This document shows positions 27,792 to 39,986 of a stretch of DNA of 64,000 nt, piece after piece; position 1 is the stretch's first letter, and the number at the start of each line of letters is the position of its first letter. The stretch comes from Delphinus delphis. Taxonomy: Eukaryota; Chordata; Mammalia; Artiodactyla; Delphinidae. Both the position numbers and the translations under genes were made by a program. A model generated the notes under the pieces. The model did no database searches. It was not told the DNA's origin and saw nothing but the letters and a program-made list of their open reading frames with translations. Location of the stretch: assembly GCF_949987515.2 (NCBI RefSeq), contig NC_082694.2:60820080-60884079 (forward strand). Reading direction: 5' to 3'.

Positions 27792-29957
27792 AGGGGTGCC
27801 TTCAACATGGCGGAGGAGTAAGACGTGGAGATCACCTTCCTCCCCACAAATACATCAAAACTACATCTACATGTGGAACAACTCCTACAGAACACCTACT
27901 GAACGCTGGCAGAAGACCTCAGACTTCCGAAAAGGAAAGAAACTCCCCATGTACCTGGGTAGGGCAAAAGAAAAACAGAGACAAAAGAATAGGGATAGGA
28001 CCTGCACCTCTCGGAGGGAGCTGTAAAGGAGGAAAAGTTTCCACACACTAGGAAGCCCCTCCACTGGCGGAGACGGGGGGTGGGCTAGGGGGAAGCTTTG
28101 GAGCCATGGAGAAGAGCGCAGCAATAGGGGTGCAGAGGGCAAAGCGGAGAGATTCCCGCACAGAGGATTGGTGCGAACCAGCACTCACCAGCCTGAGAGG
28201 CTTGTCTGGTCACCTGCCGGTACGGGTTGGGGCTGGGAGCTGAGGCTATGGCTTCGGAGGTCAGATCCCAGGGAGAAGATGGGGGTTGGCTGCGTGAACA
28301 CAGCCTGAAGGGGGCTAGTGCGCCACAGCTGGCCGGGAAGGAGTCCGGGAAAAGTCTGGACCTGCCTAAGAGGCAAGAGACCATTGTTTTGGGGTGCGCG
28401 AGGAGAGGGGATACAGAGCACTGCCTAAATGAGCTCCAGAGACGGGCATGAGCCGCGGCTATCAGCACGGACACCAGAGACGGGCATGAAACGCTAAGGC
28501 AGCTACTGCAGCCACCAAGAAGCCTGTGTGCAAGCACAGGTCACTATTCACACCTCCCTCCTGGGAGCCTGTAAAGCCCACCATGGCCAGGGTCCCGTGA
28601 TCCAGGGACAACTTCCCCAGGAGAACACATGGCGTGCTTCAGGCTGTTGCAATGTTACGCTGGCCTCTGCCTCTGCAGGATCACTCTGCATTCTGTACCC
28701 CTCCGTCCCGCCCCCGCCCGGCCTGAGTGAGCCAGAGCCCCCTAATCAGCGGCTCCTTTAACTCTGTCCTCTCTGGGCACAGAACAGATGTCCTCAGGCG
28801 ACCTACATGCAGAGGCGGGGCCAAATCCAAGCTGAACCCCAGGAGCCCTGCGAACAAAGAAGAGAAATGGAAATCTCTCCCAGCAGCCTCAGGAGCAGTG
28901 GATTAAATCTCACAGTCAACTTCATGTACCCTGCATCTCTGGAATACCTGAATAGACAACATATCATCCCAAAATTGAAGCAGTGGACTTTTAGAGGAAC
29001 TGTAGACTTGGGGTTTGCTTTCTGCATCTAATTTGTTTCTGGTTTTATGTTTATATTAGTTTAGCATTTACAGTTTATTATCATTGGTAGATTTGTTTAT
29101 TGATTTGGTTGCTCTCTTCCTTGTATATATATATATTCTTTTCCTTTTCCTCTTTTTGTGAGTGTGTATATGTATACTTCTTTGTGTGATTTTTGTCTGT
29201 ATAGGTTTGCTTTTGTCATTTGTCCTAGAGTTCTGACTGTCCTTTTGTTTTGTTTTGTTTTTTTTAGTATAGTTTTTAGCACTTGTTATCATCGGTGGAT
29301 TTTTTTTTTGTTTGGTTGCTCTCTTCTTTCTTTCTCTCTTTCTTTTTTTAAATTGCTTTTTAATTTTTTATTTTTAATAATTTTTCCATTTTAATTATTT
29401 TATTTTTAAAATTTATTTTTAATTTATTTATTTCCTTTTTTTTCTCCCTTTTCTTCTGAGCCATGTGGCTGACAGGGTCTTGGTGCTCTGGCCGGGTGTC
29501 AGGCCTGAGCCTCTGAGGTGGGAGAGCCAAATCAGGACATTGGTCACCAGAGACCTACTGGCCCCATGTAATATCACATGGCGAAAGCTCTCCCAGAGAT
29601 CTCCATCTCAATGCTAAGACCCAGCTCCACACAACGACCACCAAGCTACAGTGCTGGACACCCTATACCAAACGACTAGCAAGAGAGGAACACAACCCCA
29701 CCCATTAGCAGAGAGGCTGCCTAAAATCATAGTAAGTTCACAGACACCCCAAAACATACCACCTGATGTGGTCCTGCCCACCAGAAACACAAGATCCAGC
29801 CTCATCCACCAGAACACAGGCACCAGTCTGCTCCACCAGGATGCCTACACAACCCACTGAACCAACCTTACCCACTGGGAGCAGACACCAAAAACAATGG
29901 GAACTATGAACCTGCAGCCTGTGAAAAGGAGACCCCAAACACAGTAAGTCAAGCAAA

Positions 29958-30846
29958 ATGAGAAGACAGAGAAATACACAGCAGATGAAGAAGCAAGGTA
30001 AAAATCCACCAGACCAAACAAATGAAGAGGAAACAGGCAGTCTACCTGAAAAAGAATTCAGAGTAATGATAGTAAAGATGATCCAAAACCTTGGAAATAC
30101 AATGGAGAAAATATAAGAAACGTTTAACAAGGACCTAGGAGAACTAAAGAGCAAACAAACAATGATGAAAACACAATAAATGAAATTAAAAATTCTCTAG
30201 AGGGAATCAATAGCAGAATAACCGAGGTAGAAGAAGGGATAAGTGACCTGAAGATAAAATACTACACATAATTACCGCAGAGCAGGATAAAGAAAAAAGA
30301 ATGAAAACAATTGAGGACAGTCTCAGAGACCTCTGGAACATTAAATACTCCACCATCCGAATTATAGGGGTCCCAGAAGACGAAGAGAAAAAAAAAGGGA
30401 CTGAGAGAATATTTAATGAGATTATAGTTGAAAACTTCCCTAATATGTGTAAGGAAATAGTCAATCAAGTCCAGGAAGCACAGAGAGTCTCATACAGGAT
30501 AAATCCAAGGAGAAACATGTGAAGACACCTATTAATCAAACTATCAAAAATTAAATACAAAGAAAAAATATTAAAAGCAGCAAAGGAAAAGCAACAATTA
30601 ACATACAAGGGAATCCCCATAAGGTTAACAGCTGATCTTTCAGCAGAAACTCTGCAAGCCAGAAGGGAGTGGCAGGACATATTTAAAGTGATGAAGGAAA
30701 AAAACCTGCAACCAAGATTACTCTACCCAGCAAGGATCTCATTCAGATTTGATGGAGAAATTAAAACCTTTACAGACAAGCAAAAGCTGAGAGTGTTCAG
30801 CACCACCAAACCAGCTTTACAACAAATGCTAAACGAACTTCTCTAG
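29958..30846 (+). pseudogene. L1 ORF1 (RNA-binding protein), broken
   Basis: The start context GCAAAATGAGAAGACAGAG and the end AACGAACTTCTCTAG correspond to L1 ORF1p. A clear piece (30,301-30,522) carries IEDSLRDLWNIKYSTIRIIG, the known RRM-region wording. An early in-frame stop near 30,115 and at least one indel make it nonfunctional. Confidence 0.85.
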
Positions 30847-30904
30847 GCAAGAAACACAAGAGAAGGAAAAGACCTACAATAACGAACCCAAAATAATTAA
30901 GAAA

Positions 30905-33900
30905 ATGGGAATAGGAACATCCATATCGATAATTACCTTAAATGTAAATGGACTAAATGCTCCCACCAAAAGACACAGATTGGCTGAATGGACAGAAAAA
31001 CAAGACCCATATATATGCTGTCTACAAGAGACCCACTTCAGACCTAGAGACACATACACACTGAAAATAAGGGGATGGAAAAAGATATTCCATGCAAATG
31101 GAAACCAAAAGAAAGCTGGAGTAGCAATTCTCATATCAAACAAAATAGACTTTAAAATAAAGACTATTAGAAGAGACAAAGAAGGACACTACATAATGAT
31201 CAAGGGATTGATCCAAGAAGAAGATATAACAACTGTAAATATTTATGCACCCAACATAGGAGCACCTCAATACATAAGGCAAATGCTAACAACCATAAAA
31301 GGGGAAATCAACAGCGACATAGTAATAGTAGGGGACTTTAACATCCCACTTTCATCAATGGACTGATCATCCAAAATGAAAATAAGGAAGGAAATACAAG
31401 CTTTAAAGGCTACATTGAACAAGATGGACTTAATTTATATTTATAGGACATTCCATCCGAAAATAACAGAATACACATTTTTCTCAAGTGCTCATGGAAC
31501 ATTCTCCAGGATAGATCATATCTTGGGTCACAAATAAAGCCTTGGTAAATTTAAGAAAACTGAAATCGTATCAAGCATCTTTTCTGACCACAACACTATG
31601 AGACTAGATATCAATTACAGGAAAAAAACTGTAAAAAATAAAAACACATGGAGGCTAAACAATACGCTACTAAATAACCAAGAGATCACTGAAGAAATCA
31701 CAGAGGAAATCAAAAAATACCTAGAAACAAATGACAATGAAAACATGACAACCCAAAACCTATGGCATGCAGCAAAAGCAGTTCTAAGAACAAGTTTGTA
31801 GAAATAAAATCCTACCTCAAGAAACAAGAAAAATCTCAAATAACCTAACCTTACACCTAAAGCAATTAGAGAAGGAAGAACAAAAAAACCCCAAAGTTCG
31901 TAGAAGGAAAGAAATCATAAAGATCAGATCAGAAATAAATGAAAAAGAAATGAAGGAAACAATAGCAAAGATCAGTAAAACTAAAAGCTGGTTCTTTGAG
32001 AAGATAAAACAAAATTGGTAAACCATTAGCCAGACACATCAAGATAAAAAGGGACAAGACTCAAATCCATAGAATTAGAAATGAAAAAGGAGAAGTAACA
32101 ACTGACACTGCAGAAATACAAAGGATCATGAGAGATTACTACAAGCAACTCTATGCCAATAAAATGGACAACCGGAAGAAATGGACAAATTCTTAGAAAA
32201 GCACAATCTTCTGAGACTGGACCAGGAAGAAATAGAAAATATAAACAGACCAATCACAAGCATTGAGATTGAAACTGTGATTAAAAATCTGCCAACAAAC
32301 AAAAGCCCAGGACCAGATGGCTTCACAGGAGAATTCTATCAAACATTTAGAGAAAACCTAACACCCATCTTTCTCAAACTCTTCCAAAATATAGCAGAGG
32401 GAGGTACACTCCTGAACTCATTCTATGAGGCCACCATCACCCTGATACCAAAACCAGACAAAGATGCCACAAAAAAATAAAACTATAGGCCCATATCACT
32501 GATGAACATAGATGCAAAAATCCTCAACAAAATACTAGCAAAGAGAATCCAACAGCACATTAAAAGGATCATACAGCACACTCAAGTGGGATTTATCCTA
32601 GGAATGCAAGGGTTCTTCAATATACGCAAATCAATCAATGTGATACACCATATTAACAACTTGAAGGAGAAAAACCATGTGATCATCTCAATAGATGCAG
32701 AAAAAGCTTTTGACAAAATTCAACACCCATTTATGATAAAAGCCCCCCAGAAAGTAGGCATAGAGGGAACTTACCTCAATGTAATAAAGGCCATATATGA
32801 CAAATCCATAGCCAACATCGTTCTCAATGGTGAAAAACTGAAACCATTTCCACTACGATCAGGAAGAAGACAAGGTTGCCCACTCTCACAACTATTATTC
32901 AACATAGTTTTAGAACTTTTAGCCACAGCAATCAGAGAAGAAAAAGAAAGAAAAGGAATCCAATTTGGAAAAGAAGAAGTAAAACTGTCACTGCTTGCAG
33001 ATGACATGATACCATACATACAGAATCCTAAAGACGCTACCAGAAAACTACTAGAGCTAATCAATGAATTTGGTAAAGTAGCAGGATACAAACTTAATCA
33101 CAGAAATCTCTTGCATTCCTATACACTAATGATGAAAAATCTGAAAGAGAAATTAAGGAAACACTCCCATTTACCACTGCAACAAAAAGAATAAAATACC
33201 TAGGAATAAACCTACCTAAGGAGACAAAAGACCTGTATGCAGAAAACTATAAGACACTGATGAAAGAAATTAAAGATGATACAAACAGATAGAGAGATAT
33301 ACCATGTCTTGGATTGGAAAAATCAACATTGTGAAAATGACTCTACTACCCAAAGCAATCTACAGATTCAGTGCAATTCCTATCAAACTACCAATGGCAT
33401 TTTTCACAGAACTAGAACAAAAAATTGCACAATTTGTATGGAAACACAAAAGACCCTGAATACCCAAAGCAATCTTGAGAAAGAAAAACGGAGCTGGAGG
33501 AATCAGGCTCCCGGACTTCAGACTATATTACAAAGCTACAGTAATCAAGACAGTATGATAGTGGCACAAAAATAGAAATATAGATCAATGGAACAGGAAA
33601 GAAAGCCCAGAGATAAAGCCACGCACATATGGTCACCTTATCTTTGATAAAGGAGGCAAGAATATTCAATGGAGAAAAGACAGCCTCTTCAATAAGTGGT
33701 GCTGGGACAACTGGACAGCTACCTGTAAAAGAATGAAATTAGAACACTTCCTAACACCATAGACAAAAATAAACTCAAAATGGATTAAAGACCTAAATGT
33801 AAGGCCAGACACTATAAAACTCTTAGAGGGAAACATAGGCAGAACACTCTATGACATAAATTACAGCAAGATTCTTTTTGACCCACCTCCTAAAGAAAGG

Positions 33901-34618
33901 GGAATAAAAACAAGAATAAACAAATGGGACCTAATGAAACTTAAAGCTCTTGCACATCAAAGGAAACCATAAACAAGACGGAAAGACAACCCTCAGAATG
34001 GGACAAAATATATGCAAACGAAGCAACTGACAAAGGATTAATCTCCAAAATTTGAAGCAGCTCATGCAGCTATCAAAAAAACAAACAACTCAATCCAAAA
34101 ATGGGCAGAAGACCTAAATAGACATTTCTCCAAAGAAGACGTACAGATGGCCAAAAAAACACATGAAAGGATGCTCAACATCATTAATCATTAGAGAAAT
34201 GCAAATCAAAACTACAGTGAGATATCATCTCACACCGGTCAGAATGACCATCATCAAAAAATCTAGAAATAATAAATGCTGGAGAGGATGTGGAGAAAAG
34301 GGAACCCTCTTGCACTGCTGGTGGGAATGTGAATTGGTACAGCCACTATGGAGAACAGTATGGAGGTTCCTTAAAAAACTACAAATAGAACTACTATATG
34401 ACCCAGCAATCCCACTACAGGGCATTTACCCTGAGAAAACCATAATTCAAAAAGAGTCATGTACCAAAATGTTAATTGCAGCTCTATTTACAATAGCCAG
34501 GAGATGGAAACAACCTAAGTGTCCATCATGGGATGAATGGATAAAGAAGATGTGGCACATATACAGTGGAATATTAGCCATAAAAAGAAATGAAATTGAG
34601 TTATTTGTAGTGAGGTAG
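30905..34618 (+). pseudogene. L1 ORF2 (endonuclease/reverse transcriptase), broken
   Basis: About 3.7 kb, close to the intact ORF2 length, but with multiple stops and frameshifts between open pieces at 30,905-31,366, 31,598-31,801, 32,181-32,480, 32,502-33,194 and 34,163-34,618. The order endonuclease, RT, Cys-rich C-terminus is preserved. Confidence 0.93.
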
Positions 34619-35073
34619 ATGGACCTAGAGTCTGTCATACAGAGTGAAGTAAGTCAGAAAGAGAAGGACAAATACCGTATGCTAACACATATATATGGAA
34701 TCTTAAAAAAAAAAAAATGGTTCTGAAGAACCTAGGGGCAGGAGAGGAATAAAGACACAGACCTAGAGAATGGACTCGAGGACACGGGGAGGGGGAAGGG
34801 TAAGCTTGGACGAAGTGAGAGAGTGGCATGGACATATATACACTACCAAATGTAAAACAGATAGCTAGTGGGAAGCAGCCGCATAGCACAGGGAGATCAG
34901 CTCGGTGCTTTGTGTCCACCCAGAGGGGTGGGATAGGGAGGATGGGAGGGAGACGCAAGAAGGAGGAGAAATGGGGATAAATGTATATGTATAGCTGATT
35001 CACTTTGTTATACAGCAGAAACTAACACACCATTGTCAAGCAAGTATACTCCAATAAAGATGTGAAAAAAAAA

Positions 35074-35670
35074 TGGGTTCCTTACTGACAGATATCATTA
35101 TGGTAAACAAGGTATTTGGAAAGGCCAACAATAATGGTGCTGGCAGAAGCACTGGAGGAAGAAAAAGCAATTCCATACCTGGAATAAATGCTTACTCCAC
35201 AGAGGGCAATCCCTCTCCACTCCGCGATGGAAAGGCTCCATGTAACCCACCCGTCCCCAAGTGGCAGGCTGGTCTCCTTCGGTGTACGGGGTACTTGTGC
35301 TGGGAGCTCAGTGTTGGTCTTTGCTGTTGGAAGGCTGGGTGCTCAGCAGCCGGATCAACCTTGACAAGAACTCCATGTTGATGAAGTCACACACATCATC
35401 CACTCCTATTGCCGAAGGCTCTTCATTTGTGTGGAACAAGCAAGCACTGGGGTAGCTGGGGAACAGCCCGACTGACATCTACAGTTTCTTGCACAACTGC
35501 TTCTCAAAAGTCTCCTCAGCGGGGGGTACCTTTGATGAATATTCACAAGGGGACCCAATACACTCACCCTCTTTGTCCATTCCAAGTGATCACCCACATC
35601 CTTTTCCCCAGACCTCCTTATCATCAACCCTCTGATCTTGCTCTTTCCAAATCTCTGAATATCCAGGTAA
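35074..35670 (-). mobile_element. ERVL-type endogenous retrovirus pol fossil (integrase part)
   Basis: The reverse strand follows the ERVL pol internal region: a part around HLEWTKRVSVLGPLVNIHQR (35,530-35,600), then a degenerate zinc-binding region, and DQPATW (near 35,265). Several stops and indels break it. It directly abuts the 3' end of the long L1. Family assignment is from memory of the ERVL consensus. Confidence 0.7.
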
Positions 35671-37040
35671 ATTGCTAGCTACTGGTACTGTCCAGGCCAC
35701 TAGCTTTATCGCCTTCCAAGTGACAACTAAATATAGTTCCACCTGCTCAAAGTTCCACGAACTGGGAAGATTTTCCTTTTTCCCATTATCTTTTAGGGCT
35801 ACCTCCCTGAAGTGCTGTCGGAATATATCAGTCTACTTCCAATTAATGCTAGCGTATTGTGCTTCAACTGAATTTTTCTTTCTAAGTCACCTGTTCACAA
35901 GGAACTCCCCATGAGACCGGGGATGTGGGTTGATAGAGTGGGAGTGAGTGCCATGGGGGTCTCACGTATCTGCTCATGTAACACACCTGTGGGCTGCCAT
36001 CTATTTCAGTACTAGAAACTCCAGGACCAGTTTACCACCACTAAAGATCTCTGGTGAGCAAACGTTTCTGACTACTGCTCTGACCCTGCTGCCCTTTTTT
36101 TTTGGAGGGGCGGGTGGAGTTAAGTGTTGCCACATGGCCTTTGCCACTCTGGGAGCCATAATCCCCATTGAAATCAGGTAGTTTTTCAATGGCAACATCT
36201 CCCATCAACATTCTCCAGGCACAGTGGGCAGCCAATACAGAGCTTTTCAAAGATGAAACTATATTTCTGAATGCCTGGTGGAGGGTCCTTTGGATATTCT
36301 TGGGGGACACGGTTAGAAAATGAAGGAATAGGTTGCATATGATTAATCTACTCTAATATTCCTGACTCCTTAAGTATTTTTGATTTCTTCATCTGTATAC
36401 TTGGCATCACAATTTCACTTAATATGGGCCACCACTGAGCCCAGGTTATAGTAAGCCAACTAAACAAACTCTTAGAACCATTCCCAGCTGCTGGAGCCAG
36501 CACACTGAGTGCATAATCTAAACTATGTTCCGTCTTTCATGTCACCTTTAGAAGCATATCCATGCACTTTTCTTGGGTTTCTGCTGATAAAAATTAGCGA
36601 AATCTTGTAATTCTTTCATTATGTAAACTATATCCTCTGGATCAGATCTTGTCTGTATCCTCTTGGGGCCTTCTAGCATCTGATTCTAGTTCTAGGAGTG
36701 AAGACAAGAGGGAGGAATGGGGCGTTTGGAAATTTCAGCACGTCCTTGCAAGGTGACCAATTCAGGCTCTTCAAGCTTGGCTGTACCAGACTTATCCAAC
36801 AAGGATGGAAGGACTGTGGTGACTCAGCAGAATTTAGGAGGGCAATGGACTCATTCAAATCCACCCAAATTCCCAGGTCCTCATTCTTTCCCAGTCAATA
36901 GCCTCAATGTTCCTAGAAGAGACCTGGTGAGGCTGCAAATTAAAGTTATATAGAAATTCGGCTACCTGCAGCACTGGACTCTGTAGCTAATTTCTGCTCC
37001 ATCAGCCTTGAGACTACATGAAGTAAGAGGTTCTTCTGGG
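35671..37040 (-). mobile_element. Possible continuation of the ERV fossil
   Basis: The reverse strand holds degenerate ORF pieces (36310-36041, 36864-36673) that would lie upstream of the integrase part in the same element. I cannot assign them securely to gag or pol, and no LTR was recognised. The stretch may also include unrelated unique sequence. Confidence 0.35.
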
Positions 37041-37499
37041 GCAGTCATAAAAGCTTGTGTCCTCTGACCATGCTTGAGCTTGTCAGAGCTTTCTTTCTTT
37101 AAGCTCTTTTGGACAGTTCAGGGGCTTCAGAAAGTCAGAAAACATGTCATTGCTACTGCCATTGCATCTGAAACAACCACCCCACACCCACGAAGCTGGG
37201 AAATGGACTCCTGCAAACGAACGGCCACTACAGTTGGAGATTTCTTGTCATCTCAAAGGGTCACAGAAAGATGTCTCTGCCTCCTATCTGCCTTCTAAAC
37301 CTCCCACCAGTGCTTCATATTTGGGGAACTTAAATCAAGGAAAATAGTGTTTAGCCATTGATACCCTGCAATACGGGGGTGGGGGGTGTGTGTGCAGAAG
37401 AGATATGGGAAAGGATGCCTGGAGCCAATGGTCAATATGTAATGTATACTTAAAATCCATCTTGGAACTGCCTCTCTCCCTCACCCTCACTGGGATATT

Positions 37500-37665
37500 G
37501 AGGTACAGGATCCTGGTTCTAATTCCAGCTCCCCTGCTCACCAGCTGTTACTTCTCTGTGCCTCAGGCCTCAGTTTTCTCATCTGTTAAATGGCACCTAC
37601 CTTGCAGTACTGTTATGAGGTTAAGTCTTCAGCACTCCTCAGTCACTGTGTCAAGGTGCCAGTAT
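37500..37665 (+). repeat. MIR SINE relic
   Basis: The phrases AGGATCCTGGTTCTAATTCC, CTCACCAGCTGTTACTTCTC and CAGTTTTCTCATCTGTTAAA follow the MIR consensus in the forward direction. Confidence 0.85.
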
Positions 37666-38364
37666 TACTCTGGGAGTGTGTCATAGTCCCTTAGGTGAGT
37701 AGGATTTCTTACAACTCTGGGACTACTGGTAAGGACTTTGGTGGTAAACTCCAGGAGGTCCCGAAGGCAGCAGGTAGCTCTCCTAACTGCTGGATTGGCT
37801 GGTACTTGATACAGCAGCTGGCAAGTACCTGTTGAATGAATGGATGGATGGGTGGAAACAGATAGGGAAATTATGCCCCCAGGCCTCTTCATCCCCAGCC
37901 TGGTTAACGTGAGGAGAAGGAGGAGGGCAAAGAAATGGTGGTTATGGGAAAAGGAATCCTGGCTTTGCCCTGGGAGAGTTAATTTACTCAGTTTTCTTCC
38001 ATTAATAAAATGGAGCTGATGATATCCAGCCCCCCAACCCCATCCCAAATATTTGTGTTGAAGAGGAAACTGGAGCGTTGATCACAGAGCGCCTGCCACG
38101 TCGCGGGCCTCGGAGACCTCAACGTACTCCCCACCTCCCGGAGTACCCTGCCCGCACGGGGGCCGGGAGCACCCCCAGAAGCAGGGGTAGGGCTGCAGGG
38201 TCTTGGACGTGCCCGGTCCGCCCCGCGGTACCCCCCACGCGGACTCGGGGTGGAGGCGCCAGTTTCCCGCTATCGCTGAGCCTGTGCGGATGTGGGCTGA
38301 CGTGTGCGGACCCGTACGGAGTCGTACGGACCCGTGCGGGAGGGCGGGAAGAAGGCGGAGAGGA

Positions 38365-38379
38365 AGGAAGGCGGAGTCC
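38365..38379 (+). promoter_or_regulatory. KCS element of the PKR promoter
   Basis: The 15 bases AGGAAGGCGGAGTCC differ at one position (the first) from the human kinase conserved sequence, an element described in mammalian PKR promoters. It lies just upstream of the ISRE, as in human and mouse. Confidence 0.85.
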
Positions 38380-38383
38380 GCGG

Positions 38384-38398
38384 GGAAAACGAAACCGA
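38384..38398 (+). promoter_or_regulatory. ISRE (interferon-stimulated response element)
   Basis: GGAAAACGAAACCGA fits the ISRE core GAAANNGAAA that is bound by ISGF3 and IRF factors. It differs from the human PKR ISRE, as I recall it, at one base. It is 4 bases downstream of the KCS and about 75 bases before the exon 1 donor, which is the expected place for interferon control of EIF2AK2. Confidence 0.88.
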
Positions 38399-38964
38399 GA
38401 GTGAACTGCCCAGACCCCGCCGAGCTTCCAGTGAGGCCGCAGCTCGCGTCCCCAGCCCGGTACTGGACTCTGGTAAGATACCCCTGACCCCTGCGCCGCC
38501 GCCTCGATAATGCTGTCCGAGGCCCTCAGCCGAGGTGCGGAGCCCTTGCTGGATCCGGGGAAAGGAGCGTGCAGCGCGGTGGGCGCTGAAAGTCATTTTC
38601 TTCCCGCGAACAATTCTTGACAGAGCAAGCGACTACTAGCCCTGGTCCGGGACGGGGGCGGGGGCGACTAGTGGAAAACGGAAGAGCCCTATGGCTTGAC
38701 AGACAGATGGGAAATACGGGGGCCTGAATTGCCCAAAACATTGGCTAAAAGAATCCCCAGCCACAAATCTCTTGCCTGGGTCGTTGCAATCGTTCCCCAA
38801 TTGCTCATCTTTAGCCCCCGCTCCAACTCTGTCCCCCGCCCCGCCACCTCTTCTTAATACCGTAGCCGACCGAGGGCCTTTAAGGCAGAACAGGACACCC
38901 CCGAACCCCGCTCCCCAATAGCTTCATCAGAATCCTATAAAAGGTTATTGACCTACAGACAAGG

Positions 38965-39310
38965 CCACCTGCTCCCTGCGTTCTGACCACACAGGCCTCA
39001 TGGCTGTCCTTGGGGCAGAGCCAAGCACTGTCCTGCCTCTGGACCTCTGCACTGCCTGTTTCTTCCCGGAAAGCTCTTCCCCCAGATACAATGTCACTGT
39101 ATCAGAGCAGCCTTCCCTGAACAACCTGCATGTAAGAAACCCCACTCTTCCCTTGCTGTCACCCCTACTCTGCTTTAGTTTTCAACGTAGTACTTATCAC
39201 CTTGTGACATTTTTTTATGGGTTTGTCCATTTTCCTCCACTAGTAAGTTCACAAGAGCAGGGTTTTGTTCGCCAGTATAACCCAGTATGTGATAGGTATT
39301 CATTAAATCT
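38965..39310 (+). repeat. L2 LINE 3' relic
   Basis: The pattern CCTCTGCACTGCCTGTTTCTT, then TTCCCTGAACAACC, then TACTTATCACCTTGTGACA and CAAGAGCAGGGTTTTG is the usual L2 3' end. Confidence 0.75.
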
Positions 39311-39772
39311 TTGTTTTTGATTCATAAATTCTCTTTTGAATTCCAGAATATGAGACTTCCTATTGCCTGTGATTTCTTTAGTACTAAAAATGCCTTGCCA
39401 GATGGAAGCTAAAGGACAGACTCCCTGCTGTCACTTAGGAACTTAGAATCTTAGGAACTTAGAATCTTGGGCAGTTTATGCTCTTGTTCTTCTGTTTGCT
39501 TATTTGAACCTGAAGATCCTTAACACCGTTTATTCATTCAATTCATCAGATATTAGTTGAATGCACGTTGTTTGCCAAGCTTTGCACAGGTCCTTTGAGG
39601 GGGCTGGGTCCACAGGGGCTTGGGTCTGCCCTAAGGGTATCAAGGCACAGCCAAAGTAACTTCTGGGCATGAGTAAGATGGACATGTAATATTTATTAGT
39701 GATTATGATGGAGATTTCTTTTAGGAAGATGGTAACATAGTATTAAAATAAGATTTATTAAAAACAATTGAA

Positions 39773-39986
39773 GGGCTTCCCTGGTGGCGCAGTGGTTGAG
39801 AGTCCGCCTGCCGATGCAGGGGACATGGGTTCGTGCCCTGGTCCGGGAAGATCCCACATGCCGCGGAGCGGCTGGGCCCGGGAGCCATGGCCGCTGAGCC
39901 TGCGTGTCCGGAGCCTGTGCTCTGCAACGGGAGAGGCCATAGCAGTGAGAGGCCTGCGTACCGCAAAAAAAAAAAAAAAAAAAAAA
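39773..39986 (+). mobile_element. CHR SINE with poly(A) tail and TSD
   Basis: A full SINE from GGGCTTCCCTGGTGGCGCAG to CGTACCGC followed by about 24 A. The short duplication AATTGAA is at 39,766-39,772 and 39,987-39,993. The long A tail suggests a fairly young copy. Confidence 0.93.

Larger units (their letters stand above)
27792..35073 (+). mobile_element. Nearly full-length, inactive L1 (about 7.3 kb)
   Basis: It starts AGGGGTGCCTTCAACATGGC and has a GC-rich 5' UTR to about 29,950. ORF1 remains lie at 29,958-30,846. ORF2 runs from 30,905 to the stop near 34,616, and the 3' UTR ends CTCCAATAAAGATGTG plus an A-run. ORF2 is broken by many stops. Readable pieces are the endonuclease N-terminus (30,905-31,366; LNVNGLNAPTKRHRL, CCLQETHF), the middle and RT (32,181-33,194; [18 protein letters not shown] and LLADDMIPY, where the usual FADD is LADD), and the C-terminal Cys region (34,163-34,618; [19 protein letters not shown]). 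ORF1 has in-frame stops and a length not divisible by three. No convincing TSD was found. Confidence 0.95.
20103..38080. other. Gene-free interval between CEBPZOS and EIF2AK2
   Basis: This interval of about 18 kb is mostly transposon sequence, listed separately. Parts I cannot name are 20,471-21,240, 22,380-23,420, 23,660-24,150, 24,770-25,025, 26,350-27,790, and most of 36,000-37,500 and 37,690-38,080. No sulfotransferase exon was recognised here, although SULT6B1 occupies the same place in human. Confidence 0.6.
38080..38660 (+). promoter_or_regulatory. EIF2AK2: EIF2AK2 CpG-island promoter and noncoding exon 1
   Basis: This is a dense GC- and CpG-rich stretch upstream of the EIF2AK2 coding exons. 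It contains the KCS and ISRE elements described separately, followed by a good splice donor (CTG|GTAAGA, exon end at 38472). Exon 1 therefore probably runs from shortly after the ISRE to 38472 and is noncoding, and the start codon comes 7.1 kb later at 45593. The exact transcription start cannot be read from sequence. Several long ORFs cross the island in both directions; they are GC-driven and I do not call them genes. Confidence 0.85.

Noticed and set aside
28085..28537. 150-residue antisense ORF in the L1 5' UTR
   Set aside because: It sits in the GC-rich 5' UTR of a dead L1. No conserved antisense L1 protein is known to me for cetartiodactyls, and no domain is visible.
38078..38596. ORFs of 68-108 residues on both strands in the EIF2AK2 CpG island
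   Set aside because: Same compositional effect. The region is better explained by the KCS-ISRE promoter and a noncoding exon.
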